A stretch of DNA of 64,000 nucleotides, from the NCBI RefSeq assembly GCF_900497805.2, contig NW_020954588.1, positions 13,503,752 to 13,567,751 on the forward strand, written 5' to 3'. The position numbers were made by a program, and so were the translations under genes. The notes under the pieces are model-generated. The model saw nothing but the letters and a program-made list of their open reading frames with translations, ran no database searches and was not told where the DNA came from. Positions 53,350 to 63,572 of this stretch are shown here, in pieces. Each line of letters starts with the position of its first letter. The first letter of the stretch is position 1. The DNA is from Vombatus ursinus (Eukaryota; Chordata; Mammalia; Diprotodontia; Vombatidae).

Positions 53350-53565
53350 GCCTGAATTAAGTCAGAGTTAGATTCTGGGCTCTGTCACACATGATCTGTT
53401 TGACTTGAGACAGTTCAAGCCCCATCTCTGACCCATCTCCAACCCTTGCTGGACAAATTGAACATCTCTAGATCTCAGTCTCCTCATCAGCAAAATAGGG
53501 GTTTGAACCAGAAGGCTTCTAATGTTTCTTCCAGCTCTGTACTTAAAATTCTAAGATCCCAAGAC
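53350..53565 (+). mobile_element. Ther-2/MIR3-like SINE
   Basis: GTTAGATTCTGGGCTCTGTC, TCTAGATCTCAGTCTCCTCA, GGGGTTTGAACCAGAAGGCT, TTCTTCCAGCTCTGTACTTA, with a longer spacer than usual after the head. Confidence 0.7.
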
Positions 53566-53645
53566 CCTATAACCTAAGTTTTCTCACTTACAAAATGAGG
53601 GAGTTGGACCTCCAAGGTCCCTTTTAGCATCCCCAGGTTATCTAA
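53566..53645 (+). mobile_element. Ther-2/MIR3-like SINE, 3' part
   Basis: TTTTCTCACTTACAAAATGA, GGGAGTTGGACCTCCAAGGT, CCCTTTTAGCATCCCC. A second 3' end lies directly behind the first. Confidence 0.72.
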
Positions 53646-54088
53646 AAACAAAGTTACAGTAAAAATAGTTTTAGGAAATAAGGCTTATGTACCTGTGGTA
53701 CATAACAATTTCTTTCTCCCTTTCTGAAAAAAAAATACTGACTTCAGCAATACCTTCATGTAGAGTAGCCGGGGGCAGGGGCAAGGGTATTTAAAATAAA
53801 AAGCAAAAGAGATGGGCAGGAAAAATTTTTGTAATTATGTTTATAACCACCTTAAGCTTCATAATAGCCCCCTTGAGGGGTGCTTAATTAACCTAAACCT
53901 AATTCAACAGCAAAACTCAAAAATCCTATATCTGGGGCTGAGCAAACCAACTGAGCTAGTTTTTTTTTTATTAAAGAAACATCTATGAGGCAAAGGTAGA
54001 GCAGAGAAAGACCAGTTACCAGAAACATTTGCTGAAATACTTCTTTCAGTATATATTGACATGTTTGATATGTATTTTGTATTCTCAT
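53646..54088. other. Unique sequence, nothing recognised
   Basis: No recognised element. Confidence 0.35.
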
Positions 54089-54215
54089 ATGGATATATAT
54101 CTTGCCTTCTCCAATAGAATTTGGCTACTAAAATCAGGCTAAATACTTTACTTATAATACCTGGCATATAAGAGTCACTGAATAAATGCTTGTTTATTGA
54201 GTGATTGATAAATAC
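54089..54215 (+). mobile_element. L2 LINE 3' end
   Basis: TCTTGCCTTCTCCAATAGAA, ACTTATAATACCTGGCATAT, GAATAAATGCTTGTTTATTG. Confidence 0.82.
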
Positions 54216-54244
54216 TAATGAATCCTGTGTGATATTTACAATTG

Positions 54245-54490
54245 ACATTCATATGGGGTTTAAAGTTCACAATGCACTTTATGTGCATTATCTCATTGGA
54301 ACCTCACCAGGTCCCTATGAGGTAAATGATACAAGTATTGCTTTCCCCACATTTTACAAATGAGGAAACTGCCCCTCAGAGAGGTGAAGTGATTTTCTCA
54401 CAGTCACACAGCTAGCAAGGGTAAAGACGAGATCTAAACCCAGATCGCCTTGATTCCAAGCCTAGCACCTTATTCCTTATGGCATATTGT
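54245..54490 (-). mobile_element. MIR-type CORE-SINE, reversed
   Basis: TGCATTATCTCATTGGAACC, CTATGAGGTAAATGATACAA, ATTTTACAAATGAGGAAACT, CACAGTCACACAGCTAGCAA, CAAGCCTAGCACCTTATTCC. Confidence 0.88.
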
Positions 54491-54554
54491 TGCTCTGAAA
54501 CATTTTAAGAATATTCTGAATCAGTGAAATTTAGTAATATTTTGAAGTACCTAA

Positions 54555-54712
54555 CTTAGGGATTTGTAGCTGAATTTGAGTCTAGAGTCTGTTATACTTA
54601 AGAAGATCACTTGCAGAAAACTCTCTGAGGCCATTTTCCTCTTCTATAAGATGAGGTCATTAGACTAGATGACCTTGAATGTGCCCCATATGTAACTCTT
54701 ATAATTCAAGCC
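54555..54712 (+). mobile_element. Ther-2/MIR3-like SINE
   Basis: GAAGATCACTTGCAGAAAAC, CCATTTTCCTCTTCTATAAG, GTCATTAGACTAGATGACCT. Confidence 0.68.
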
Positions 54713-54727
54713 TTTTCATAGTGCAGT

Positions 54728-54938
54728 ATCTCTAGGATCATAGACTTAGGATTGGAAGGGACCTTTGACACCAATCAGTTCAACCTTCCTTGTTTTACAA
54801 ATGAGGAAACAAAAGTCCAAAATGACTTTTCCATGGTAACCCAAGTAGCACACAACAGTATTGGGACCTAATATCATGTCCTTTGACTCCACTGCCAGGT
54901 TTCTTTCCACTCTACCCATCCTGTCTCTTGAAAATTAA
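54728..54938 (-). mobile_element. Ther-2/MIR3-like SINE, reversed
   Basis: GGATCATAGACTTAGGATTG, GAAGGGACCTTTGACACCAA, TTTTACAAATGAGGAAACAA, CTTTGACTCCACTGCCAGGT, TTTCCACTCTACCCATCC. Confidence 0.85.
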
Positions 54939-55699
54939 ACCCTATTTAAGAAGGAAACAAACCAATCATCACCAGCAAACAAAGGTAGAAATAGGTAGAT
55001 ACTGCTCATGAAACATGTCCAGTCACTTTTCAAAAAGGAGAAGAAGCAATTTAGAAAATCAAAGAGTATGTTTTAGCATTTACACGTGGTGACTTGCAGA
55101 GCAATTTGTACATACAATAACTTTCCCAGGATCCAAGTTACGGTGAAACTTTCCCTTGGAATTATTACCTACAATGGCTATGTAAAGTTTTTGGAATCTT
55201 TAGGAACTAACCAGAATCCCAATGCAACCTTCGGTGTGTATGTTTGTGTGTGAAGGGGAAAGAGAGGAGATAGTGGAAACAAAAGCAATAGGGGAAGGAT
55301 GTGAGTTCTTGTTGTGATAAGGACTAGACACCTGATGTGCTCAGTCATTTAGCCTTCAGACTGATGGATCAAATGAGAAACTGTTTTGCTCGGTTTCAGA
55401 ACTGATTGACATTTTAATTATTCTACAGCTGGAAGTGTTAATCACACCAGAGAATGAGGTGATAATTCCCAGCTGGTAAAATTTCACACTATAGTTTGGC
55501 AGGCACCAACATGGAGATAGTTTAAATCATTTAAGGGAAAAAATTATATTTAAGATTTGCTTACAAACCAAACTAACACAGAAGATCAATCTAGCCCCAA
55601 AGGGGCAGAAATCTGTCCAATTATGATCTAGCCTCCATACTCAGGCACTCAAAGGGTTAAAAACTGAGAGGAACTCAAAAAGATAATTGTATACATTTT
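54939..55699. other. Unique island, repeat-free
   Basis: 0.76 kb without recognised repeats. It holds a cluster of transcription-factor-like words at 55395-55480 (see findings). Confidence 0.45.
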
Positions 55700-55835
55700 G
55701 AACATTATTTTTTTTTGGCTAGGCAATGGGGTTAAATGACTTACCCAGGGTCACACAGCTAGTAAATGTTATGAGTCTGAGGTCGGATTTGAAATCAGGT
55801 CTTCCTAACTACAGGGCCAGTGCTATTTTGAGGCG
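55700..55835 (-). mobile_element. CORE-SINE 5' part, reversed
   Basis: GGCAATGGGGTTAAATGACT, TACCCAGGGTCACACAGCTA, TCTGAGGTCGGATTTGAAAT, CAGGTCTTCCTAACTACAGG. Confidence 0.88.
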
Positions 55836-56274
55836 ACAATGACCAACCAAATTCAAGAATGCAGGAACTTGCTACTTTCACCAAAAATTTATTAGAGTCA
55901 TAGAATCACGGGATTTTAGCATTATAAAGAAAGGATCACAAGGAGAAAGAACATGCTGTGAATGATTTAAAATTCTAGGAAGTCAAGGAAGTCCCTGGAC
56001 CTTATGAATAGGTCTTCTGAGAAAGTCTTGGTGTATTAAAATCATTACCCCTTCTGGAGCTGCTTCCCCAACCTGTACTCAACCTCATGGGTTGGGGTAT
56101 CCAAAGAGTTAGATGACTAATAATTTCACAGATTTCAAGGTAACTCTTGAAGGGCCAGATTTTCTATTACTTTTACTAAGGAGCCCCTACTGGTGTGCTT
56201 CCCATTGATAATTGGCCAATAGATTCAATTAGCTTTTAGAAAGGGCATTTACTAAGGTGATACAATGAATACTT
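55836..56274. other. Unique sequence, nothing recognised
   Basis: A short AGAGTCATAGAATCACGGGA block near 55896 may be a SINE or CR1 remnant. The rest is unrecognised. Confidence 0.35.
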
Positions 56275-56725
56275 GGCACAAAACATCTTTGGGAGCAGGG
56301 ACTCTTCTGTTTTTATCTTTGCAATCCCAGTACCAAGTACTTTACTTCCAGCTTCACCTACTCTATCTCTATACTTTTCTGCCCCCTCAATAATAACCTC
56401 AGCCTTCTCACCCTGGAGATACCTCTAGCTTTGGTCCTCCCCTCTGATTGCTGAGTCATTGATCCAGACTACCACATCAAGAGATATCCAGGCTATCCAT
56501 GTTCACTTTACTCTTGGTCCCATTCCTGACACTCAAGACTTTTCTATATTTCCTCTAAGTAAGTACTCTTCTTATTTCTTCTCTTTTTCCAACTTCATTT
56601 TATGTGTCTTCCCCCTTTTGAATTTAAGTACCTTGAATATGAGGAATGGTCCTTTTTTTTCTCATATCTATAATCCCAGCACATAATAGAGTGCCTAGAA
56701 GATGGAAATCATTGAATAGATGTTG
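56275..56725 (+). mobile_element. L2 LINE 3' ends, two collinear pieces
   Basis: 56285-56345 (TGGGAGCAGGGACTCTTCTG, CAATCCCAGTACCAAGTACT) is one terminus. 56380-56725 is a second copy running from CTTTGGTCCTCCCCTCTGAT through CCCTTTTGAATTTAAGTACC, TTGAATATGAGGAATGGTCC to AATCCCAGCACATAATAGAG. Confidence 0.78.
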
Positions 56726-56756
56726 TCTATCTATCTATCTGTCTACCTATCAGAAT
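56726..56756. repeat. (TATC)n microsatellite
   Basis: CTATCTATCTATCTGTCTAC, about seven units. Confidence 0.93.
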
Positions 56757-56814
56757 ATCTTCCCATATGATAGGTGTTCAATATATTATTGCAAAATTGG
56801 ATTTATGGAAGAGA

Positions 56815-56960
56815 CTTTATAAAGGACCAAGGTTCAAATTTCTGCTCTGCCATTTACTATCTGAACTTAAGTTTCCTTTCTGTAAAATAAAGTGGTGGGA
56901 TTGGATGTCTTCCCACTCTAAGTCTGAAAACTATGTTATCTTCCAACCTGCCTCCTCATT
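56815..56960 (+). mobile_element. Ther-2/MIR3-like SINE
   Basis: AAGGTTCAAATTTCTGCTCT, GCCATTTACTATCTGAACTT, GTGGTGGGATTGGATGTCTT, CCCACTCTAAGTCTGAAAAC. Confidence 0.78.
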
Positions 56961-56969
56961 TTATAGAAG

Positions 56970-57218
56970 CAACATGTGGCTAGAGCTTTGGACTTGAAGT
57001 CAGGAAGAGCTGGATTTGAGTCTTCTTTCTTATATCTATTAGTATTACCCTCCACAACTCACTTATCTCTTGAAATACCACTTTCCTCATCTGAAAAGAA
57101 ATAGTGATAATAACAATGGTAGGACCTATACTGCAAGGTCATCATGAGGCTCAGATTTATGTGTGTAAAGTTCTTGGCAAATTTTAAAGAGCTATGCAAA
57201 TTCAAGTTATTGATTATG
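56970..57218 (+). mobile_element. Ther-1 CORE-SINE
   Basis: GCTAGAGCTTTGGACTTGAA, GTCAGGAAGAGCTGGATTTG, CACTTTCCTCATCTGAAAAG, TATGTGTGTAAAGTTCTTGG, AGAGCTATGCAAATTCAAGT. Confidence 0.85.
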
Positions 57219-57221
57219 AGA

Positions 57222-57392
57222 AACTGCCTAGGAAGGTGCTATGTTCCCTCAGTTTGTCAAGCAGAGACTAGACGACCATTGTCAGGTATCTTATAGTGGA
57301 TATTCCTTTGTTGTGTGGGCTAGACTAAATGGGTTCTAGAAATTCTTCCAACTGTCAAAGTCTGGGATTCTGTGAATCTCTGGCTCCCTTCC
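57222..57392 (+). mobile_element. CR1/L3-like LINE 3' end
   Basis: AGTTTGTCAAGCAGAGACTA, GACGACCATTGTCAGGTATC, GGGCTAGACTAAATGGGTTC, AAAGTCTGGGATTCTGTGAA. It preserves the extreme 3' end, the part missing from the copy at 25090-25910. Confidence 0.8.
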
Positions 57393-58129
57393 TTTAATTC
57401 TAAGCTCTAGGCTCAGTCTTGGCATAATTTTAAACTCTAGTATTCAAATAGAAAATTAAAAATCTTTTCTTTTTTTTTGCTTTTTAAAGAAAATGGATGC
57501 CCAAAGTTTCTATCACTGCCTGCAGGTTCTGTAAAATGGAGCCTCTTGGATTCCTTATTTTCAAACTTAATGCCAATAATATTTTACCTGTTTTTTTATG
57601 CCTTCATCTATAATACGGTTGTATGCAGGGTTCCTTGGCTATTAACACATCATCGTTGATGTTACCATTCATGTATGTGTTTTATACCTCATTAAATTCT
57701 CATCTTTCTTGCCTATAGCCACAGGCTGCTAACCTAGGCTCAAACTGAATGTCATCCCATAATGAAAAATGTAAAATCGCTACCAAAGAAGGTTGATGGT
57801 CAGAGACATTGCTAGTCAATCAATTGATTTATTATTGCAGAGGATTTGGGGAGTCAAATATAAATTCATACATGTCAAAAAGCAGACAGATTCTCAAAGC
57901 ATTGCTTAACCTATAGTATACTGAATCTTTGCATTTCAAAAGCTATAGTAGCAACATGACTCTGTAGTTTGCAAAGATTTTGTAAAAACCAAGCAAAGGC
58001 TCAAAGAAATCAAATTCATACTAATTTCCTGGTCCTACAAGTCCAGTGTGATCCAGTTATTATTCAACAAGATGGTTCTTAATCACAATTTGAGGAAATG
58101 ACTTTTATATAATGGCTATTTTGAGTTAC
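57393..58129. other. Unique sequence, nothing recognised
   Basis: 0.74 kb without recognised repeats. The 60-codon frame at 57477-57659 is motif-free. Confidence 0.4.
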
Positions 58130-58215
58130 CATTGAATTGAGTGATTATTCACAGTACCTAGCACAGTGCATGCTGGGCATTTAGCAGGCACTCCACAAAT
58201 ATTTGTTGATTGAAG
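58130..58215 (+). mobile_element. L2 LINE 3' tip
   Basis: ACAGTACCTAGCACAGTGCA, GCAGGCACTCCACAAATATT, TGTTGATTGAAGC. Confidence 0.85.
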
Positions 58216-58654
58216 CAATTAAAATGTATAAAATAGATAATTCATTTGATGGTACAGAATGTTCCCCCAAAGATTGAATACTGGCTAAAGTCCACAGCAG
58301 GGAAGAACAATTAGGTAAAGCCTTAATTGTTCATGCATACTTTTATTAACAGAGATAATTATGTGTTTGTTTAATTAAGGTTTCCTACCTTGATCAGAGG
58401 TGTTACCAGAGAAAGAGTTGACAAGCTTCCTTTCCTAAACTAAAATGGAAAATATATGAAATTCAAAAATACTTGTGAAATATAAATAACTTTTATTTAT
58501 TAAATTTGAATGTCTTCAATCAAATGGATCTTCTTTCTTAACTCAACAATTAGCTTCAGTAATAAAAGTGTAAATAGAAACAATTCATAGATTTACCAAT
58601 TGCACAAACACACAAAAAAATTAAGATTGGCCCCAAAAACTGTGCCTGTCCTAT
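58216..58654. other. Unique AT-rich sequence with a short hairpin
   Basis: No repeat recognised. The inverted pair GAACAATTA / TAATTGTTC (58305-58332) encloses ten bases. Confidence 0.4.
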
Positions 58655-58912
58655 TTTTGTTGTTTAGTGATTTCAGTCATGTCTGACTCTTCATCATCCC
58701 ATTTGGGGTTTTCTTGGCAGAGATATTGAAGTAGTTTGCCATTTTTTTTCTCTAGCACATTTTACAGATGAGGAAATGGAGGCAAATAGGGTTAAGTGAC
58801 TTAGCCAGGGTCACATAGCTAGTAAGCATCTGAGGCCAGATTTGAACTCAGGAAGATGAGTCTTCCTGACTCCAGGCCTGGCACACTGGGTCATGTAGAT
58901 GCCCTATGGTCC
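58655..58912 (-). mobile_element. RTE-tailed SINE (SINE1 type), reversed
   Basis: TTGTTGTTTAGTGATTTCAG, TCATGTCTGACTCTTCATCA, CCCATTTGGGGTTTTCTTGG, TTTTACAGATGAGGAAATGG, GGTTAAGTGACTTAGCCAGG, GAGTCTTCCTGACTCCAGGC. It is full length from RTE-like tail to tRNA head. Confidence 0.95.
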
Positions 58913-58929
58913 CATTACATCCATTTAAT

Positions 58930-59050
58930 TAGTTTCAATGAATAATTGATTAAGGACAGAATATATTAAAGGCATAGTGCTAGATACCATGCATTGGATT
59001 GGAGATGAGAAATGCAGGGAACTCCTGCAATGAGGAAGCTTCTTCCACTA
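58930..59050 (-). mobile_element. L2 LINE 3' end, reversed
   Basis: GCATAGTGCTAGATACCATG, GATTGGAGATGAGAAATGCA, GGGAACTCCTGCAATGAGGA. Confidence 0.62.
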
Positions 59051-59065
59051 AGGCCAATCAGCAAC

Positions 59066-59360
59066 ACTTTGGGGCAGCTAGTGGCACAGAGCTCTAGGCC
59101 TTATGTCAGAAAGAGTTGTCTTCCCGAGTTCAAATCTAGCCTCAGACACTTACTAATTGTGTGGCCGTGGGCAAGTCCCTTAACCCATGTTTGCTTCAGT
59201 TTCCTTTTTAATTAAATGGAGAATAATAATAGCACCTACTTCCCCGGGTTGTTATTAGGATCAAATGAGATAATAATTGTAAAGCTCTTGGCACAGTGTC
59301 TGGCACATGGTAAGTGCAAAAAAAATTTGTCATCATCATCATCATCATCATTATTGAATT
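59066..59360 (+). mobile_element. Ther-1 CORE-SINE
   Basis: GGGGCAGCTAGTGGCACAGA, GAGTTCAAATCTAGCCTCAG, GTGGGCAAGTCCCTTAACCC, CCCGGGTTGTTATTAGGATC, TCTTGGCACAGTGTCTGGCA, CATGGTAAGTGC. It ends in an ATC trinucleotide run (59328-59352). Confidence 0.93.
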
Positions 59361-59499
59361 TGTCTTCAAGACTAACCAGGAACACTTTGAGATTAAGATC
59401 ATGATCACACAGCTAGTACAATGTCCTGTAATTGTAAGTGCAATTTTAAGCTATTAAAGCAGCTTAAAACTGCACTAAAACTTTCGGGACAGCTTGAAT

Positions 59500-59600
59500 G
59501 TGTCACAGGCAAAATATCCGCAAAATGAGGAAGAGATTTAGATTAGATGATATCTAAGGTCCTTTCCAATTCTAGAGCCATGATTTTTCTATGCAATAGC
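59500..59600 (+). mobile_element. Ther-2/MIR3-like SINE, 3' part
   Basis: ATCCGCAAAATGAGGAAGAG, ATGATATCTAAGGTCCTTTC, CAATTCTAGAGCCATGATTT. Confidence 0.78.
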
Positions 59601-59679
59601 AAACCAGCATTTTGATTTTTAAAAATTAATCAGAAGACATAGGAGTAAAATATTAATTTCTTACCATCAAGAAGACCTA

Positions 59680-59880
59680 ATTTTTAATCCTTCTTCAAAC
59701 ACTTCCTAGCTATATGACTGTAGTCAACTCACTCAACCTCTCTCAGATTCAATTTCTTCACCTACATCATAGCACCTTCTTCATAGGGTTGTTGTGAGGA
59801 TCAGATCAGATAACATGCAAATCGCTTTGCAAACCTTAAAGAGCTATATAGATGCTAGTTATTGTAGTTGTCATTATTGA
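59680..59880 (+). mobile_element. Ther-1 CORE-SINE
   Basis: CTTCCTAGCTATATGACTGT, CAACTCACTCAACCTCTCTC, AGGGTTGTTGTGAGGATCAG, GCAAATCGCTTTGCAAACCT, AGAGCTATATAGATGCTAGT. Confidence 0.9.
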
Positions 59881-59899
59881 ACCTTTTGATTTAAAAAAA

Positions 59900-60065
59900 G
59901 TCCAATGTAATAATAATTCATTTAAGTGTCTACTATGGACTAGACAGAGCAATAAGGCTGGGAACACACAGTCCAAAATAGTCCTGACCCTCAAAGAGCT
60001 CCCATGCTACTGGGTAGATGCAGTATGTGAACCAATAGGTATACACATAAAGATTTGGCAAAGTC
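59900..60065 (-). mobile_element. L2 LINE 3' end, reversed
   Basis: TAATTCATTTAAGTGTCTAC, TATGGACTAGACAGAGCAAT, CCTGACCCTCAAAGAGCTCC, CATGCTACTGGGTAGATGCA. Confidence 0.87.
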
Positions 60066-60291
60066 TCTAAAAGCTATAGGGATCAGAAAAGTTTTCTGCT
60101 AAATGGTGGCTCATGAGCAAATTTAATTTGGGTTTCTGATTTTTCAAGATGTGTAAAGAACACAAATTATGTGGAAAGAATTTCAGAACAATTCTCCCAA
60201 ATCAGATTGTTAACAATTTTCCTTTCTTTTCTTCTTTGCTCCTACTTTTCTCCAACCAGTAGGATTCTCACCCACTAGGAAAAATTTACAG
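60066..60291. other. Unique sequence, nothing recognised
   Basis: No recognised element up to the left target of the half-L1. Confidence 0.35.
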
Positions 60292-61172
60292 CGGGGATGG
60301 GGGGTGGGGGCAGAGCCAAGATGGTGAAGTGAAAGCAGTGACTTGCTTGAGCTCTCCCCCAAACCCCTCTCAATTACTGTAAAAAATGGCTTGAAACAAA
60401 TTCTAGAGTGAGAACCCACAGAAAGACAGAGTGAAACAAATTTCCAGCCCATGACAACCTGGATGGTTAATGGGAAAGGTCTGTTGCGCCAGGCTGGGAG
60501 AGGAGCACTCTTCATCAGGGTCTGGGTAGGTAAAGACCAGGCCTCAGCAGACCTGAAGCAGGGCTAAGGGGACTGAATTACTATCAGCTGTGGCAGTTTC
60601 CAGACTTCTCAACCAACAAACGCCAAAGACAACTAAGAAGGTCAGTAGGAAAGGTCTGTTGACCTTGGTGAGAGAGAAGTGCAATCTAGCCCCAGTCCTG
60701 GCACAGCCCCGGGATGACGACTGCTTCCAGATCTCTTGGCCCACAGATGGTGGGGGACTGAGTGACTGATCAGAGGGGGATTGCAGGGATCTCTTTGTTG
60801 GTGCAGAGGCAGGATTGTCTTGCTTTGCCTTGCTTGTATCTGGGTTGCAGTCCTGGGTGGTGGTCCTGGGGTAAGGAAGAGCATGGCCGTGGTGGAGCTT
60901 GTGGTAGTGGTGGAGAGGGAATCAATCATTCTCATAGTTCCAAGGTAGAAAAGAGTGCTTGTGGTCACTCACAGACCAGAGCACAGGCCAGAAAAGGAGT
61001 AAACACCTTGCCTTTGATTATACCACCATACCGCCTTGGAAGAACTGAAAATTTATAGGTCCCTAGAAGTATCTCTGAAAACAGCTGCACAAAACCCCCA
61101 AAGCTTGGGACAGTACACCTTCCACACTGGAAGCAGACCCCTACCTTAACAAGGAGTTTAAAAGCTAAGTAA

Positions 61173-62254
61173 TTGGCTGGGATGATGAGAAAACTACATA
61201 AAAAAAGTCAGACTATAGAATCTTACTTTGGTGACAAAAAAGATCAAAATATACAACCAGAAGAAGACAACAAAGTCAAAGCTCCTACATCCAAAGCCTC
61301 AAAGAAAAATATGAATCAGTCCAGGCCACGGAAGAGCTCAAAAAGGATTTTGAGAAGCAAGTAAGAGAAGCAGAGGAAAAATTGGGAAGAGGAATGAGAG
61401 TGATGCAAGAAAATCATGAAAAACAAGCCAAAGGCTTGCTAAAGGAGACCCCCAAAATACTGAAGAAAATAACACCTTAAAAATAGCCTAACCCAAATGT
61501 CAAAAGAGATCCAAAAAGCCAATAAGGAGAAGAATGTCTTAAAAAGTAGAATTGACCAAAGTCCAAAAGCTCACTGAAGAAAATACTTCCTTAAAAATTA
61601 TAATGGAGCAAATGGAAGCTAGTGACTTTATGAGAAATCAAGAAATTGTAAAACAAAACCAAAAGAATGAAAAAAATAGAAAACAATGTAAAATATCTCA
61701 CTGGAAAAACAACTGACCTGGAAAATAGATCTGGGAGAGATCATTTAAAAAGTATTGGACTACCTGAAAGCCATAATCAAAAAAAGAACTTAGACGTCAT
61801 CTTTCAAGAAATTATCAAGGAAAACTGTCCTGGTATTCTAGAACCAGAAGGTAAAATAGAAATTGAAAGAATCCACCAAGCACCTCCCGAAAGAGATCTC
61901 CAAAGGAAAACTCCTAGGAATATTGTAGCCAAATTTCAGAGTTCCCAGGTCAAGGAGAAAATATTGCAAGCAGCCAGAAAGAAACAATTCAAGTATTGTG
62001 GAAACACAATCAGTATAACACAAGATTTAGCAGTTTCTACATTAAGGAATCATAGGGCTTAGGATATGACATTCCAGCAGTAAAAGGAACTAGGGTTACA
62101 ACCAAGAATCATCTACCCAGTGAAACTGATTATAATCCTTCAGGGGAAAAAATGGATTTTCAACAAGATAGAGGACTTTTAATCATTCTTGATGGAAAGA
62201 CCAGAGCTGAATAGAAAATTTGACTTTCAAATACAAGACTCAAGAGAAGCTTGA
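61173..62254 (+). pseudogene. L1-type ORF1 (RNA-binding protein) remnant
   Basis: Three in-order blocks: N-terminus MMRKLHKKSQTIESYFGDKK (61182 on), a coiled-coil region in another frame (EKQVREAEEKLGRGMRVMQE near 61350), then the RRM/C-terminal domain at 61667-62062 with GLPESHNQKKNLDVIFQEII, IERIHQAPPERDL and ISITQDLA. L1 ORF1p is a trimeric nucleic-acid chaperone. The total span of about 360 codons suits the family. At least two frame changes and several stops make it dead. The typical REN/RRM 'DN' position reads GRDHLKSIGLPE. Confidence 0.9.
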
Positions 62255-62364
62255 AAAAGTAAATAGAAAAGAGAAATCATAAGCAACTTATTAAAGTTGA
62301 ACTGTTTATATTGGAAAGATGATATTTGTAACTCATGAGACCTTTCTCAGTATTAGGGTAATTG

Positions 62365-62475
62365 CAGGGAAAATATGTATATGTATACATATGTATATGT
62401 GTATGTGTATATACATATGTGTATATATATGTATGTGTATAGGTGTGTGAGTGTGTGTGGATATATATGATGATA
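62365..62475. repeat. TATG/TGTA low-complexity tract inside the half-L1 3' UTR
   Basis: Alternating TATGTATATGTGTATGTG words. Related elements commonly carry a variable repeat at this site. Confidence 0.88.
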
Positions 62476-63257
62476 TCTAAAAAATAAAATTAAGGGGTAA
62501 TTTTTTGGGAGAGGGAGAAAGGGAGAGGTAGAATAGGGTAAATTATCTCACATAAAACAGATAAGAAAAAGCTTTTACACTGGAGGGGAAGTGGGGAAAG
62601 TGAGACGGAAGGAGTGAATCTTACTTTCATTGGATTTGGCTTAAGGAGGGAATAACATACACACTCAATTGAGTATGGAAATCTGTCTTACCCTTTAGGA
62701 AAATGGGGGGAATGAGATAAGATGGGGGGGAATGATATAAGAGAGAGCAGATTGGGGAAGGGAGTAATCAGAAGCAAACACTTTTGAGGATGGACAGGGT
62801 CAAAGGAGAGAATAGAATAAACGGGGGGGTGGCATAGGAAATATAGTTAGTTTTTCACATCATGACTCTGTGGAAGTGTGTTGCATGACTACACATGTAT
62901 AACCTGTATCAAGTTGCTTGCCTTCTCAATGAGGGTGGGTGGAAAGGGGCGAAAGAAGAGAATTTAGAACTCAAAGTTTTAAAAACAGATGTTAAAAATT
63001 GTTTTTACATGCAACTGGGAAATAAGATACATAGGCAATGGGCATAGAAATCTATCTTGTCCTACACAAAATGGAAGGAGAAGGGGATAAGAAAAAGGGG
63101 ATCATGATAGAAGGGAGAACAGATTGGGAGAAGGAGTATTCAGAATGCATACCATCTTGGGGTGGAGAAAGGGACAAGATGGGGAGAAAATCTGGAACTC
63201 AAAATCTTGTGGAAATAGATGTCGAAAACTAAAAAATAAATTAAATTTAAAAAAAAG

Positions 63258-63379
63258 AACTTACAGGGCTTGAGGTAGGGGGAGAAAAGGACAATGATTA
63301 CTGGTCAAAACTAAAAGACCTCCATATCAAGTAAAGGAAGTTAGCAACAAGCATAATTACAGTCAAGTTACATAAAGTT
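63258..63379. other. Unique sequence, nothing recognised
   Basis: Short stretch between two elements. Confidence 0.35.
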
Positions 63380-63572
63380 AACAATCCTTTGTTAAGTACT
63401 TACCATGTGCCAAACACTATGTTCTTTGCTAGGAATACAAAGAAAAACAAAAACGGTCACTGACCTCAAGGGGCTCACATTCTAAAAACAAGATGCAAAC
63501 AACTCTCTATATACAAGATGCATGCAATGTAAATTAGAAGCAATCTCTGACAGTAAGCAAACAAGCCCACCT
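63380..63572 (-). mobile_element. L2 LINE 3' end, reversed
   Basis: TTGTTAAGTACTTACCATGT, GCCAAACACTATGTTCTTTG, CACTGACCTCAAGGGGCTCA, CATTCTAAAAACAAGATGCA, AACAACTCTCTATATACAAG. Confidence 0.92.

Larger units (their letters stand above)
60292..63257 (+). mobile_element. Half-L1 (HAL1-type) LINE, near full length
   Basis: Parts: a 5' UTR starting with GGGCAGAGCCAAGATGGTGA (60310) and containing AGCTCTCCCCCAAACCCCTC; an ORF1 remnant at 61173-62254; no endonuclease or reverse transcriptase; a long purine-rich 3' UTR with a TATATG expansion (62370-62470); and an A-rich end AATAAATTAAATTTAAAAAA. The flanks AAAATTTACAGCGG and AAGAACTTACAGGG may be a decayed target duplication. ORF1-only L1 derivatives need the enzyme of a full L1 in trans. 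About 3 kb, apparently not 5'-truncated. Confidence 0.9.

Noticed and set aside
53904-54248. 114-codon minus-strand frame
   Set aside because: Half of it is antisense of an L2 terminus. No motif.
60210-60968. Overlapping 66-108-codon minus frames and a 98-codon plus frame
   Set aside because: All sit in the GC-richer 5' UTR of the half-L1, where open frames on both strands are expected by composition.
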